64,000 bases of DNA from contig OZ244213.1 in the NCBI GenBank assembly GCA_965216905.1, forward strand, positions 2,604,001 through 2,668,000, written 5' to 3'. The notes below the pieces were generated by a model. The model did not search any database. It was not told where the DNA came from and saw nothing but the letters and a program-made list of their open reading frames with translations. The position numbers and the translations under genes are program-made. Source of the stretch: G965216905 sp965216905. Lineage in GTDB: Bacteria > Actinomycetota > Acidimicrobiia > Spongiisociales > ZC4RG35. Below are positions 34,706 to 43,874 of this stretch, in pieces; the first letter of the stretch is position 1; each line of letters starts with the position of its first letter.

Positions 34706-35460
34706 GATGCCACCGCCGAGTCGGTGATGGCACCGACGGGGGTCGCCAGGTCGGCAGGATCACCGTCGAAGGAGACCAGTCCATTGCGGATCATCACCAA
34801 TCGCTCACCCATTCGCCCGATGCTCGGGTCGTGGGTGACCATGACGATGGTTTGACCGCGTCGGTGTACCTCCCGGAGAAGTGACAGGATGTCGGCTGCA
34901 GTCTCGGCGTCCAGGTTGCCGGTGGGCTCGTCGGCCCACACGATTGCCGGTTCTGCGACCAGCGCTCGGGCGATCGTCACGCGCTGCTGCTCGCCGCCCG
35001 AGAGTTCGTTGGGGCGGTGGCTGCATCGATCCCCGAGTCCGACTCTGGCCAGCATCTCATCGGCGCGATTCCGAGCATCTCGGGGCCTCACGCCGGTCAC
35101 CAACAGCGGGAGCTCTACGTTCTCGGCCGCGGTGAGCACCGGGATCAGGTTGTACGCCTGAAAGACGAAGCCCATCGATGCGGCCCGGTGGGCGGTGCGT
35201 CGCCGGTCGCTCATGGCATGGATGTCGTTCCCGTCGACCACGACCCGACCGCCGTCGATGTCGTCGAGCCCGGACAGGCAGTTGAGGAGCGTGGTCTTGC
35301 CGTTGCCGGAGGGACCCATCACCGTGACGAACGCCCCGGCTTCGATGGTGAGATCGATTCCTCGGAGGGCCTCGACCTCGACCGTCCCCGTCCGGTACGT
35401 CTTGGTTACTCCTTCGGCTCTCAAGAGCGGCGAATGGGGCGGTGTGTGTGCTCGTGTCAT
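34702..35460 (-). CDS. ABC transporter ATP-binding protein (LolD/MacB type)
   Basis: A 252-residue ATPase starting at ATG 35460 (MTRAHTPPHSPLLRAEGV); the frame is open further upstream but without homology. Walker A is GPSGNGKTT (residues 49-57), where Asn and Thr replace the common Ser residues. The signature is LSGGEQQRVTIARAL and Walker B is IVWADEPTGNLD, followed by the switch His in VMVTHDPSI. This is the ATPase of the MacB-type exporter in the downstream overlapping gene. It functions as a dimer on the cytoplasmic face. Confidence 0.93.
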   Translation of the reverse strand: MTRAHTPPHSPLLRAEGVTKTYRTGTVEVEALRGIDLTIEAGAFVTVMGPSGNGKTTLLNCLSGLDDIDGGRVVVDGNDIHAMSDRRRTAHRAASMGFVFQAYNLIPVLTAAENVELPLLVTGVRPRDARNRADEMLARVGLGDRCSHRPNELSGGEQQRVTIARALVAEPAIVWADEPTGNLDAETAADILSLLREVHRRGQTIVMVTHDPSIGRMGERLVMIRNGLVSFDGDPADLATPVGAITDSAVAS

Positions 35461-35548
35461 GCCGTCAACGTACGAAGCGAAGCTCGGCGCCACCATGGGG
35501 GATCGCCCGACCGTGTCCCTGAGTGTCTCAGGGACGGCTGGGGGAGTG

Positions 35549-36259
35549 TCAGCCGGCGAGGCGCAGGCGAGTGAGGGTGGCGGGTGTGTCGATGACTGCT
35601 GGATCGAGGTGGCGGGCGAAGAAGCTCTCGACACGGTCCCATGCGTGATTGGCGGGGAGTGGCCGGTATCGGAGTCCGAGCATCGCACCGGCATTCGAGA
35701 GGCTTCGACTTCCGATGGGGGTCATGAAGGAATGGCCGACCCCTCCATAGACGAGGAAGTCGTGTTGTGTCCCGCTGCGATGAAGGCGGCGTCGCAGGGC
35801 TGCACCGGCCCGGGGGAGAAGCCGGTCGGCGCCGCCGAAGCTCGCCACGACCGGAACGACGCGTTCGGAGAACGCCTTCCGGGGGACCATTGCATAGTTG
35901 ACCGACATCACCGAGACGCGCGGGTGCCGATCGCAATGCATCGCCAACGAACCGCCAATCGAGAACCCGGCGACGCCGAGGCCATCGCCGTCGACGAGTG
36001 GTGAGGCCTCCAGCGCGTCCAGGGACCGGAGAGCCGCCTCGATCAGTGGTCCGCGACCGGCGGCGAGTTGTGTCATCGCGCCACCGACACCGCGCATGAA
36101 CGGCTCGAGATCGGGAGCCACCGCCACGTATCCGAGTCCGGCGAGGCGGTCGGCCGCCCAGCGGATGTCATGGGTGAGGCCCCAGGTCTCGTGCAACACG
36201 AGAACTCCCGGCCCGTGCCCGGATTCGGGAACGGCCGTATAGGTGTCGATGGCGGTCAT
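35549..36259 (-). CDS. Dienelactone hydrolase-family protein with Ser nucleophile
   Basis: A 236-residue alpha/beta hydrolase. The likely catalytic triad is Ser100 (GFSIGG), Asp145 (FGGADRL) and His176 (YGGVGHSF). Classical dienelactone hydrolases have Cys in place of the Ser, so this is a serine variant and the substrate may be another ester. The Glu in VLHETWGL (near residue 24) matches the DLH-family acidic residue that positions the nucleophile. It is the gene upstream of the ABC exporter on the same strand, separated by 88 bases, and need not be related to it. Confidence 0.86.
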   Translation of the reverse strand: MTAIDTYTAVPESGHGPGVLVLHETWGLTHDIRWAADRLAGLGYVAVAPDLEPFMRGVGGAMTQLAAGRGPLIEAALRSLDALEASPLVDGDGLGVAGFSIGGSLAMHCDRHPRVSVMSVNYAMVPRKAFSERVVPVVASFGGADRLLPRAGAALRRRLHRSGTQHDFLVYGGVGHSFMTPIGSRSLSNAGAMLGLRYRPLPANHAWDRVESFFARHLDPAVIDTPATLTRLRLAG

Positions 36260-36398
36260 GTGCTGGCAACCTCCATTGGCGCCGCGGCGGTATGGCGTCC
36301 CCTCCCCCCGGCGGTACGGCGGTCGGGTTCCTCATGGGTGCCTGTCGGCGCTCTTGTGCCAAGATTCAGGACTCTGAACGAAACAGCGCGAGGTATGG

Positions 36399-37430
36399 AT
36401 GCGTCTCGATCTCAACATCGGCTATTGGGGCCCGGCGCTGGCTGCCGACCCGTCACTGCTCCGCGAGGCCGAGCAGCTCGGGTATCGGTGCGTGTGGGCG
36501 GCCGAGGCGTACGGGGCCGACGCGGTGACCGTGCTTGCAGCCATCGCCGCCCACACCTCGGATCTCGAGATCGGCAGCGCCATCTTCCAGATGCCGGCTC
36601 GCACGCCGGCGATGACCGCGATGACCGCCGCCACCCTCGACGATCTCAGCGGGGGCAGGTTCCGGCTGGGCCTGGGGCTCTCCGGTCCACAGGTGGTGGA
36701 AGGTTGGCACGGAGTGCCATATGGAAAGCCGCTCACCCGGACACGCGAGTACGTCGAGATCGTGCGGAAGGTCCTCGCCCGGACCGAGCCGCTCACCTTC
36801 CAGGGCGTCGAGTACCGCATCCCGTATGACGGTCAGGATGCAACCGGTTTGGGAAAGCCGCTGAAACTGATCGGAGCTCCGCATCCTCACATCCCCGTAT
36901 ACCTGGCGGCGATCGGGCCGAAGAACGTACGGCTGACGGCGGAGATCGCCGATGGGTGGCTCCCCGTGTTCTACTCGCCCGAACGGGCCCCGGAACTCTT
37001 CGGTGACGCCCTCGACGCCGGATTCGAGGCCTCGGGAGAGGTCGAAAAGGCGGCCCGGTTCGAGGTCGTCCCGACGGTGATGGCGGCACTGAACGACGAC
37101 GTGGACACCGCCCGCGACCAACTCCGGCCCCAGCTCGCTCTCTACGTGGGTGGGATGGGAGCAAAGGGCAAGAACTTCTACCACGATCTCGCAGTCCGAT
37201 ACGGATTCGAGTCGGCGGCGGACGAGATCCAGGATCGGTACCTGGCCGGAGACAAGGCCGGCGCAATCGCCGCCGTCCCCGACGAGCTGGTCGACGAGAT
37301 CTCCCTCGTAGGCCCCGCCGGGAGGATCGCCGACCGGTTGGCCGCATGGGACGACTCCGGGGTCGCAGCGATCGCGATCGGCTCGCTGGACGTTGGCACC
37401 CTGCGAGCCGTGGCCGAGGCCGCCCGGTGA
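36399..37430 (+). CDS. F420-dependent LLM-class oxidoreductase (Rv3520c-like)
   Basis: A 343-residue luciferase-like TIM barrel with typical blocks LREAEQLGYRCVWAAEAYG, LEIGSAIFQMPARTPAMTAM, LDDLSGGRFRLGLGLSGPQV, and IPVYLAAIGPKNVRLTAEIA, then the C-terminal insert GKNFYHDLAVRYGFE. This pattern matches the actinobacterial group that uses coenzyme F420 rather than FMN. It overlaps the following molybdoenzyme gene by four bases (GTGA), which suggests the two redox enzymes act on the same pathway. ATG 36399 is clear, although the upstream purine run is weak (GCGAGG). Confidence 0.88.
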   Translation: MRLDLNIGYWGPALAADPSLLREAEQLGYRCVWAAEAYGADAVTVLAAIAAHTSDLEIGSAIFQMPARTPAMTAMTAATLDDLSGGRFRLGLGLSGPQVVEGWHGVPYGKPLTRTREYVEIVRKVLARTEPLTFQGVEYRIPYDGQDATGLGKPLKLIGAPHPHIPVYLAAIGPKNVRLTAEIADGWLPVFYSPERAPELFGDALDAGFEASGEVEKAARFEVVPTVMAALNDDVDTARDQLRPQLALYVGGMGAKGKNFYHDLAVRYGFESAADEIQDRYLAGDKAGAIAAVPDELVDEISLVGPAGRIADRLAAWDDSGVAAIAIGSLDVGTLRAVAEAAR

Positions 37431-39706
37431 ACGACCGCCGGCTCACCCTCACGCAGTGGGGTGCCTACCGGATCGAGACCAGAGCCGGCAGGGTGGTGGG
37501 AGTACACCCCTTCGAGGACGATCCCGCTCCGTCGCCCATCGGCGATTCACTCGTCGACAACGACCGTTGTCGGGTGCTGCGGCCGGCGGTTCGACGCAGC
37601 TGGCTGGAGTCCGGAGCCGGCTCACAGACGCATCGCCGCGGCACCGAACCCTTCGTCGAGGTCGGTTGGGACACGGCACTCGAGCTGGTGGCGACCGAGT
37701 TGGAGCGCATTCGGTCGACGTACGGCAATCGGGCGATCTTCGGCGGCTCCTACGGGTGGTCGTCCGCGGGTCGATTCCATCACGCCCAGTCGCAGATCCA
37801 CCGGTTCCTCACCTCGATCGGTGGTTACGTCCGTTCCGTGAACACCTACAGCCTGGCGGCGGCCGAGGTCATCATCCCGCACGTGCTGGGCTGTTCTTTC
37901 GACGATGTTCAGGCGGCCCACACCTCGCTCGACGTGATTGCCGACCACACCGATCTCTTCGTCGGCTTCGGCGGAGTGCCTGCCAAGAATTCACAGGTCC
38001 AGTACGGCGGTCAGGGGCGGCACGTGACCCCGGGGTTGCTGCGTGATGCGGCCGGTCGCGGGACTCGTTTCGTGAACATCTCACCGCTCGCCGACGACAC
38101 GTCGGCCGAGTTGGCGGCGGAATGGATTCCGATCCGACCGAACACCGACACCGCGTTGATGCTGGCGATGATGTGGGAGCTGGAGGCGACCGGTGCCGCC
38201 GACCGGGCGTTCTTGGATCGATACTGCGTCGGCTGGGACCGGCTCAGGGCGTACCTCGCCGGCGAGTCCGATGGTGTCGTTCGAGATGCGGCGTGGGCGG
38301 CCTCGATCACCGGCATCCCGGCCAATCGGATCCGCGGGTTGGTCGAGGAGATGGCCGGTCAGGTCACGATGATCAACGCCGCGTGGGCGTTGCAGCGGGC
38401 GCATCACGGGGAGATGGCGTTCTGGTCGGTCGTCGCCCTGGCGGCGGTGCTCGGCCAGATCGGATCGCCCGGGGGCGGATTCGGCCTCGGCTATGGGGCG
38501 GTGGGCACCGTTGGGAGCGGAGCCGTTCGCCGGCGACTTCCATCGCTCCCTCGGGGAGACAACCCGATCGCCGAGTTCATCCCGGTGGCCCGAATCGCCG
38601 ACATGCTGCTGCGCCCGGGAGCGAGCTTCACCTACGACGGCGAGACATTCACCTTCCCCGACATCCGGCTGGTGTATTGGAGCGGCGGCAACCCCTTCCA
38701 TCATCACCAACAGCTCAACCGGCTCGTCCGGGCATGGGAGCGGCCCGACACCGTCATCGTCCACGAGCCCTACTGGACGGCGACCGCTCGACGAGCAGAC
38801 ATCGTCTTGCCGGTGACCACGTCGCTCGAACGAATCGACGTGGGCGGGGCATCGTCCGACGACCACGTGTTCGTGATGGAGCCGGTGGCCGAGCCTCCCG
38901 GTGAGGCGCGTGACGACTACGACGTGTTCAGCGATCTCGCCGGTCGCCTCGGAGCCGGTGATGGCTTCACCGAGGGTCGGAAGGCCGAGGATTGGGTGCG
39001 CAAGCTGTGGGAGGACTATCGACGGACCGATCCGGACGCGCCAGATTTCGACACGCTTCGGATCGACGGATTCCACAGGCGGCCCGATGGAATCGGACGC
39101 CAGGTGTTGTTGAGCGCATTCCGTGCCGACCCCGACGCGTCCCCGCTGGACACGCCATCCGGCCGCATCGAGCTGTGGTCGGAGACCATCGCCGGCTATG
39201 GACTGGCGGATTGCCCTCCACACCCGGCTTGGATGGAGCCCTACGAGTGGCTCGGCGCAGCCGAAACCGGCCGGCTCCATCTGGTGTCCCACCAGCCATC
39301 CACCCGCCTCCACTCGCAACTCGACTTCGGCGCCGCCAGTCGAGCGGCCAAGGTGGCCGGCCGCGAACCGGCTCGGCTGGCTCCGGCGGATGCCGCCGCT
39401 CGCGGGATCACAGACGGCGACGTGATCCGGATATTCAACGATCGAGGGGCGTGCATGGCCGGAGCGGTCGTCGACGAGTCCGTCATGGATGGGGTGGTGG
39501 TGTTGGCGACCGGCGCATGGTTCGACCCCGACCCTGAGGGTGTGTGCCGCCACGGCAACCCCAACGTCCTGACGGCCGACCGACCGACATCGGGGTTGTC
39601 GCAGGGCTCGACCGCTCACACCTGCCTGGTCCGAGTGGAGTTGGTCGCCGAACCGCCCGATCCGCCGACGCCGCACGTGGAGCCGGAGCTGATGGACGCT
39701 CCCTGA
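37427..39706 (+). CDS. BisC/TMAO-reductase-like molybdopterin oxidoreductase
   Basis: A 759-residue DMSO-reductase-family enzyme starting at GTG 37427 inside the end of the LLM gene. The N-terminus (WGAYRIETRAGRVVGVHPF) lacks the Cys ligands of a [4Fe-4S] cluster and there is no Tat signal, so the protein is cytoplasmic and cluster-free, as is BisC. The likely Mo ligand is the second Ser of YGWSSAGRFHHAQSQ (near residue 113). Further family blocks are NTYSLAAAEVIIPHVLG, LVYWSGGNPFHHHQQLNRL and MGK-like substrate loops; the C-terminal MoCo domain is intact (LHLVSHQPSTRLHSQLDFG). S- or N-oxide reduction is likely; methionine or biotin sulfoxide are the usual candidates. Confidence 0.9.
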   Translation: MNDRRLTLTQWGAYRIETRAGRVVGVHPFEDDPAPSPIGDSLVDNDRCRVLRPAVRRSWLESGAGSQTHRRGTEPFVEVGWDTALELVATELERIRSTYGNRAIFGGSYGWSSAGRFHHAQSQIHRFLTSIGGYVRSVNTYSLAAAEVIIPHVLGCSFDDVQAAHTSLDVIADHTDLFVGFGGVPAKNSQVQYGGQGRHVTPGLLRDAAGRGTRFVNISPLADDTSAELAAEWIPIRPNTDTALMLAMMWELEATGAADRAFLDRYCVGWDRLRAYLAGESDGVVRDAAWAASITGIPANRIRGLVEEMAGQVTMINAAWALQRAHHGEMAFWSVVALAAVLGQIGSPGGGFGLGYGAVGTVGSGAVRRRLPSLPRGDNPIAEFIPVARIADMLLRPGASFTYDGETFTFPDIRLVYWSGGNPFHHHQQLNRLVRAWERPDTVIVHEPYWTATARRADIVLPVTTSLERIDVGGASSDDHVFVMEPVAEPPGEARDDYDVFSDLAGRLGAGDGFTEGRKAEDWVRKLWEDYRRTDPDAPDFDTLRIDGFHRRPDGIGRQVLLSAFRADPDASPLDTPSGRIELWSETIAGYGLADCPPHPAWMEPYEWLGAAETGRLHLVSHQPSTRLHSQLDFGAASRAAKVAGREPARLAPADAAARGITDGDVIRIFNDRGACMAGAVVDESVMDGVVVLATGAWFDPDPEGVCRHGNPNVLTADRPTSGLSQGSTAHTCLVRVELVAEPPDPPTPHVEPELMDAP

Positions 39707-39739
39707 GACCCGGGCGAGTCGCCCGAGCGGCCCCGGTGT

Positions 39740-41365
39740 TCAGACGGCGGGGACCGCTCGTCGAGAGACCCTACTGATGGCGGGAACCGGCGGCAGCGTT
39801 CCGAACAGCGATCCGTAATCCCCGTCGAGCCGGGACCGACAGTAGAGGTCGGCGACGTCCTCGTCTCCGTGTCTCACCAGGAGCGCTCCTCCCCACACGA
39901 TCGCGAGCATCTCGGTGAGCCGGCGGGCATCGGCCGCGGTGCGATCCTCCAAGGCCGGCATCAATGTATCGAGCGCTCCGTCCAGGCGCCGATCGACGCC
40001 GCGGGCCATCTCCAGCGATGCCAGGAAGACGTCGATTGCGTTCGGTTCGCGCTCGACCACCCGCAGGACATCGAGAGCGATGACGTTGCCCGACCCCTCC
40101 CAGATGGCGTTCAGCGGTGACTCACGGAACAGTCTCGGCAGGATCGATTCCTCGACATAGCCATTGCCGCCGAGACACTCCATCGCCTCGCGTACGACCT
40201 CAGTGCAGCGTTTCGTGACCCAGTACTTGGCGATGGGGGTGGCGATGCGCTTGAAGCTCTTCTCGCCGCGATCCACCCCTGCTCGGTCGAAGGCTCCGGA
40301 GAGCCGGGTCATCATCAACGTCGCCGCCTCCACCTCGACCTCGAGATCGGCGAGGACGTTCTGCATGAGGGGCTTGTCGATGAGGTGCGAACCGAAGGCG
40401 GTCCGATGCTCGGCGTGCCACGCCGCCTGGGCGACGGCCTGGCGCATGATCCCGACCGAGCCGACGACGCAGTCGATTCGGGTGCCGTTGATCATCTCGA
40501 TGATCGTCGGGACCCCCGCACCCTCCTCTCCGACGAGCCAAGCCGAAACCCCTTCGAGCTCGATCTCGGCGGAGGCGTTCGACCGGTTCCCGAGCTTGTC
40601 CTTCAGCCGCTGGATGCGGACGCGATTGCGCTCACCGTCGGGCGTGAACCGCGGGACGAAGAAACACGACAACCCACCCGAGGCCTGGGCGAGCATCAGG
40701 AAGGCATCGGACATCGGTGCGGACGTGAACCATTTGTGGCCGGTGATGCGGTACTCGGTGTCGCCGCGGCGCTCGGCGCGTGAGGTGTTGGCTCGGACAT
40801 CGGAGCCGCCCTGCTTCTCGGTGAGACCCATTCCCATCAGCACACCTGACTTCTGCGGGGCGGGGATGAACCGGTTGTCGTAGTGCCGGGACAGGATTCG
40901 GGGTTCCCACTGGTCGGCGATGCTCGGATTGGTCCGCAGTGAAGGGACGACCGACGTGGTCATCGAAATGGGGCAGCCGTGCCCCGCCTCCACCTGGCTG
41001 ACGACCGAGAACAGGGCATCGCGGACCACGCGCCCGCCGTCGCCGGGCCCGTGCTCGTACGGGAGCGAATGCAGGCCGTGATTGACCGACAGTGCCAAGA
41101 AGTCATGCCATGTGGGATGGAAGTCGACTTCGTCGATTCGGTTTCCGAACCGATCGTGGCTGCGAAGGACCGGGGTATAGCGGTTGGCTTCGGCCGCCAT
41201 CGCATAACACTCGGCGGACCCGACCAAGCTTCCGAACTCGGTGAGTTGTTCGTGCCCCCACGAGCCGCCTTCCCGTTTGACGGCGTCACTCAGGATCGGG
41301 TCGCTGGTGAAAACGTTGTAGTCCTCCAAGGGAGGAGCCTGATTGCGGACGTCGTGGGTGGCCAT
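39740..41365 (-). CDS. aidB: AidB-type acyl-CoA dehydrogenase homologue
   Basis: A 541-residue flavoprotein. The start is ATG 41365 (MATHDVRNQAPPLEDYNVF, like the E. coli HTVFNQ start); the frame beyond is a shadow of the divergent aat gene. Strong AidB blocks: SQVEAGHGCPISMT, GVLMGMGLTEKQGGSDVRAN, HKWFTSAPMSDAFLMLAQ, ASGGLSCFFVPRFTPDGERN, RLKDKLGNRSNASAE, and EAMECLGGNGYVEES. AidB proteins bind FAD and DNA and are linked to the adaptive response to alkylation; some have weak acyl-CoA dehydrogenase activity. No ada or alkA gene is near. Confidence 0.93.
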   Translation of the reverse strand: MATHDVRNQAPPLEDYNVFTSDPILSDAVKREGGSWGHEQLTEFGSLVGSAECYAMAAEANRYTPVLRSHDRFGNRIDEVDFHPTWHDFLALSVNHGLHSLPYEHGPGDGGRVVRDALFSVVSQVEAGHGCPISMTTSVVPSLRTNPSIADQWEPRILSRHYDNRFIPAPQKSGVLMGMGLTEKQGGSDVRANTSRAERRGDTEYRITGHKWFTSAPMSDAFLMLAQASGGLSCFFVPRFTPDGERNRVRIQRLKDKLGNRSNASAEIELEGVSAWLVGEEGAGVPTIIEMINGTRIDCVVGSVGIMRQAVAQAAWHAEHRTAFGSHLIDKPLMQNVLADLEVEVEAATLMMTRLSGAFDRAGVDRGEKSFKRIATPIAKYWVTKRCTEVVREAMECLGGNGYVEESILPRLFRESPLNAIWEGSGNVIALDVLRVVEREPNAIDVFLASLEMARGVDRRLDGALDTLMPALEDRTAADARRLTEMLAIVWGGALLVRHGDEDVADLYCRSRLDGDYGSLFGTLPPVPAISRVSRRAVPAV

Positions 41366-41427
41366 CTCATTCGAGGGTATCGGCGTCTCGGGCCCGGATG
41401 TGAAGGACTGATGCGCCGAGCGGTAGC

Positions 41428-42108
41428 GTGACGCGGGTGGCGCCCGTCGAGCTCCCCGCCTCCGAGTACGAGTTCCCGGACCCGCTGGGAGCGGGGCCGG
41501 ACGATGTGGTCGCGGTCGGTGGCGACCTGGCCCCGGGCACGCTCCTCGCCGCCTACCGGGTGGGGCTGTTTCCCATGTACCTGCCCCACGGTCCGCTGGC
41601 ATGGTGGTCGCCGCACCGTCGGGGCGTGATACCGCTGGACGGCCTGAAGGTGTCGAGGTCGCTTCGGCGATCGGTCCGCCGATTTCAGGTGACGGCCGAT
41701 CAGCGGTTCGAGGAGGTGATCGGGGCCTGTGCCGACGAGTCGCGACCCGGGGGGTGGATCACCGACGACATTCGTCGGGCATACATCGAGCTGCACCGGT
41801 TGGGGTGGGCGCACTCGGTGGAGGTTTGGCTGGGCGGCGAGCTCGTCGGTGGCCTCTACGGCGTCGGCGTGGCAGGCCTGTTCGCCGGCGAGTCGATGTT
41901 CCATCGAGTGAGCGATGCGTCGAAGGTCGGCCTTCTGCGACTGGTCCAGCGGATGCGGGCATCGGGCGGTCGGCTGTTGGATGTCCAGTGGGCGACCGAT
42001 CATCTCCAGACGCTGGGAGCGGTGGAAGTGGACCGAGTGGAGTATCGCCGACTCCTGGACGCAGCCCTGCAGCATGAGCCTTCGGGTCTCTGGCCCAACC
42101 ATCGGTAG
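41428..42108 (+). CDS. aat: Leucyl/phenylalanyl-tRNA-protein transferase
   Basis: A 226-residue protein of the Aat family, which adds Leu or Phe from charged tRNA to proteins with N-terminal Lys or Arg and so marks them for Clp degradation. Signatures: FPDPLGAGPDDVVAVGGDL, YRVGLFPMYLPHGPLAWWSPHRRGVIPLD (the strongly conserved core), GGWITDDIRRAYIELHRLGWAHSVEVW, GLYGVGVAGLFAGESMFHR and LLDVQWATDHL near the end. It starts at GTG 41428. It is divergent from aidB and followed closely by a universal stress protein. Confidence 0.96.
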   Translation: MTRVAPVELPASEYEFPDPLGAGPDDVVAVGGDLAPGTLLAAYRVGLFPMYLPHGPLAWWSPHRRGVIPLDGLKVSRSLRRSVRRFQVTADQRFEEVIGACADESRPGGWITDDIRRAYIELHRLGWAHSVEVWLGGELVGGLYGVGVAGLFAGESMFHRVSDASKVGLLRLVQRMRASGGRLLDVQWATDHLQTLGAVEVDRVEYRRLLDAALQHEPSGLWPNHR

Positions 42109-42138
42109 AGTGCCGGAGCGACGCAGGAAGGAGACGGC

Positions 42139-42990
42139 GTGGCCGACGTGCTGGCGGCCATCGAACTGACACCGATGGGCCGCCGGGTGGCCGACCGAAG
42201 CCGCATTCTCGCCGAACGGTGGGAGACCGGCATCCACCTGATCCACGTTGTCGAACCGATGGCAGAGGCCTTCATCGGAGAGTCGCTGTCGGGACGTCTC
42301 CGCGATCACCGCGAAGGACTCGCCCAGGGGGTCGCCGACTGGCTGGAGGGTCGGACCGACCGACCGGTCTCGGTGCAGACGGTGAAGGGGTCACCGGCGT
42401 GGGAGATCGCCCGGGCCGGCAAGACCGCCGCATTGACCGTCATGGGCGCGTCGTCCGTGGACCAGATGAGCATCGGTCACACCACCCGACTGGTGGCCGC
42501 GGCGGGACGGTGCGACGTCTTGGTCGTGAAACGGCAGCCCCGAGCGGACTATCGACGGGTGGTGGCGGCCGTCGACATGTCGGAGGCCTCCGCCAGGGCG
42601 GTGGGGCTGAGCCGCCGGATGGCGCCGGACGCCGAGCTGACGCTGGTGTACTCCCTTCCCACCCGGTTCGACGATCACATGCTCGACACCGGCATGTTCC
42701 CCGAGGAGGTCGAGTCGTCGCGAACCGTCCGGATGAAGGCGGCGGCGGAAGCGTTGGAGAAGTTCGCAGCCCGCTGGCCGAAGGCCCGTCCGATGGTCAT
42801 CGACGGCCCGCCGATCGCCACCGTCGACGAGGTCGTTCGGCGGACGGCCGCCGACCTGGTGGTGGCCGGCAGTCGGGGGGCGGGAGCCACCAAGATGGTG
42901 CTGCTGGGAGCGGTGGCGGCCGGGCTGATCAACGCCTGTCCGGTGGATGTGGCGGTGGCGCGAGTCCCAGGCGACTTCCGGCGTCCCTGA
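42139..42990 (+). CDS. Universal stress protein with two UspA domains
   Basis: A 283-residue protein made of two tandem UspA folds (about residues 1-135 and 140-280). The second has the nucleotide-binding loop AGSRGAGATKMVLLGAVAAG, matching the G-x2-G-x9-G-S/T pattern only in part; the first has VMGASSVDQMSIGHTTRLVA at the same place. GTG 42139 follows GGAAGGAGA at good spacing. Tandem USPs in actinobacteria are often induced by hypoxia or redox stress. A weak GGGTC...GGCCC palindrome lies 39 bases upstream in the end of aat (42081-42100), loosely like the site before narK. Confidence 0.88.
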   Translation: MADVLAAIELTPMGRRVADRSRILAERWETGIHLIHVVEPMAEAFIGESLSGRLRDHREGLAQGVADWLEGRTDRPVSVQTVKGSPAWEIARAGKTAALTVMGASSVDQMSIGHTTRLVAAAGRCDVLVVKRQPRADYRRVVAAVDMSEASARAVGLSRRMAPDAELTLVYSLPTRFDDHMLDTGMFPEEVESSRTVRMKAAAEALEKFAARWPKARPMVIDGPPIATVDEVVRRTAADLVVAGSRGAGATKMVLLGAVAAGLINACPVDVAVARVPGDFRRP

Positions 42991-43017
42991 CCGCCACGAT
43001 CCTACGATTCCCCCACA

Positions 43018-43092
43018 GGGCCGGTAGCTCAATCAGGTCAGAGCAGCGGACTCATAATCCGTTGGTTGCAGGTTCAAGTCCTGCCCGGCCCA
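43018..43092 (+). tRNA. tRNA with CAT anticodon (elongator Met or Ile2)
   Basis: A full cloverleaf: acceptor gggccgg / ccggccc with discriminator A, a D-arm (agctcaatcaggtcagagca), an anticodon stem gcgga / tccgt around loop ctcataa (CAT at 43053-43055), and a T-arm gcagg-ttcaagt-cctgc. No CCA is encoded. The first pair is G-C, so it is not the initiator type. CAT is read as Met, or as Ile2 after lysidine modification; the ttcaagt T-loop and the ttggt before the T-stem recall Ile2, but I cannot decide. Confidence 0.93.
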
Positions 43093-43394
43093 CTGGCAAC
43101 CGATGTCGCGTCAGCGACGCGCGCGATTGCTCGGCATTGGCAGGATCTCGTCGACCAGGGATCAGCGAGCCAGAGGTCTCGTCGATCCGCGCCCCAAGTG
43201 TCTCGGACTGCGTCTTCCTCGGCGTGCTCTGCCCAAGACGCCGGCGAATTCGTCATGACGATCACTCCTAGCCGCAGCCATCTCCTCTTTGTCGCTGACC
43301 TCTCGAGCCTCGTATCCGGCTTGACGGCGAATGGATCTGACTCGTTTGTCATACAGACTGGGCGTGTTACCCCCTTTATTGGGTGTATACGAGG
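43093..43394 (+). other. Intergenic region without a convincing gene
   Basis: About 300 bases between the CAT tRNA and the ECF sigma factor. I see no protein that I trust. On the minus strand an ATG near 43258 with AGGAG upstream opens a frame of about 60 residues (MTNSPASWAEHAEED), but it would read through the tRNA 3' end. TTGACG at 43320 could be the -35 of a promoter for the sigma gene; its -10 is unclear. The base composition looks less GC-rich than the surroundings. Confidence 0.5.
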
Positions 43395-43874
43395 ATGAAG
43401 GTGAAGCAGTCGAACCGAACCGACGCCGAGCAGGAGGCCTTCGCGCTCTTCTTTGCAGATGCCGAGCCTCAGCTTCGCCGAGCGTTGAGCGCAGGTTTCG
43501 GCATGGAACTCGGTCGGGACGCAACGTGGGATGCGTTGGTGTACGGATGGCAACACTGGAACCGTGTTCAGAGCATGGACAACCCCGTCGGCTATCTGTT
43601 TCGAGTCGGTCAGAACATCGCCCGTGGATCGCGTCGCAGTTCGAGCCGGTGGACGGTCGAGGAGTCGGTCGGCATTCCGTGGATCGAACCTGGTCTGGAG
43701 CCGGCGTTGCGAGCGCTGTCCGACCGACAGCGGACGGTGGTGGCGATGATCCATGGCTTCGGGATGCGTTTCGGGGACGTGGCGGAATTGCTGGGGTTGA
43801 CGAGAAGTTCTGTGCAGTCCCATGAGCGTCGCGCGATGAACAAGCTGAAAAAGGCATTGGGGGTCGAACGATGA
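43395..43874 (+). CDS. ECF-type sigma factor (sigma-70 family)
   Basis: A protein of about 159 residues with the two conserved ECF parts: region 2 (AEPQLRRALSAGFGMELGRDATWDALVYGWQHW, ending NPVGYLFRVGQNIAR) and region 4 (ALSDRQRTVVAMIHGFGMRFGDVAELLGLTRSSVQSHERRAM). The start could be ATG 43395, GTG 43383 or GTG 43401; the last has GAGG at the best spacing. It overlaps the next gene by four bases, the normal arrangement of an ECF factor with its membrane regulator. Its target promoters are unknown, but self-regulation from the region upstream is likely. Confidence 0.88.
   Translation: MKVKQSNRTDAEQEAFALFFADAEPQLRRALSAGFGMELGRDATWDALVYGWQHWNRVQSMDNPVGYLFRVGQNIARGSRRSSSRWTVEESVGIPWIEPGLEPALRALSDRQRTVVAMIHGFGMRFGDVAELLGLTRSSVQSHERRAMNKLKKALGVER

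Noticed and set aside
31859..35460. The ABC exporter as part of an antibiotic-immunity or natural-product cluster.
   Set aside because: There are no biosynthetic genes on either side; MacB-type pairs are common housekeeping genes in actinobacteria.
43074..43258. Small minus-strand frame starting MTNSPASWAEHAEED with AGGAG upstream.
   Set aside because: It would end inside the antisense of the CAT tRNA and has no recognisable pattern.
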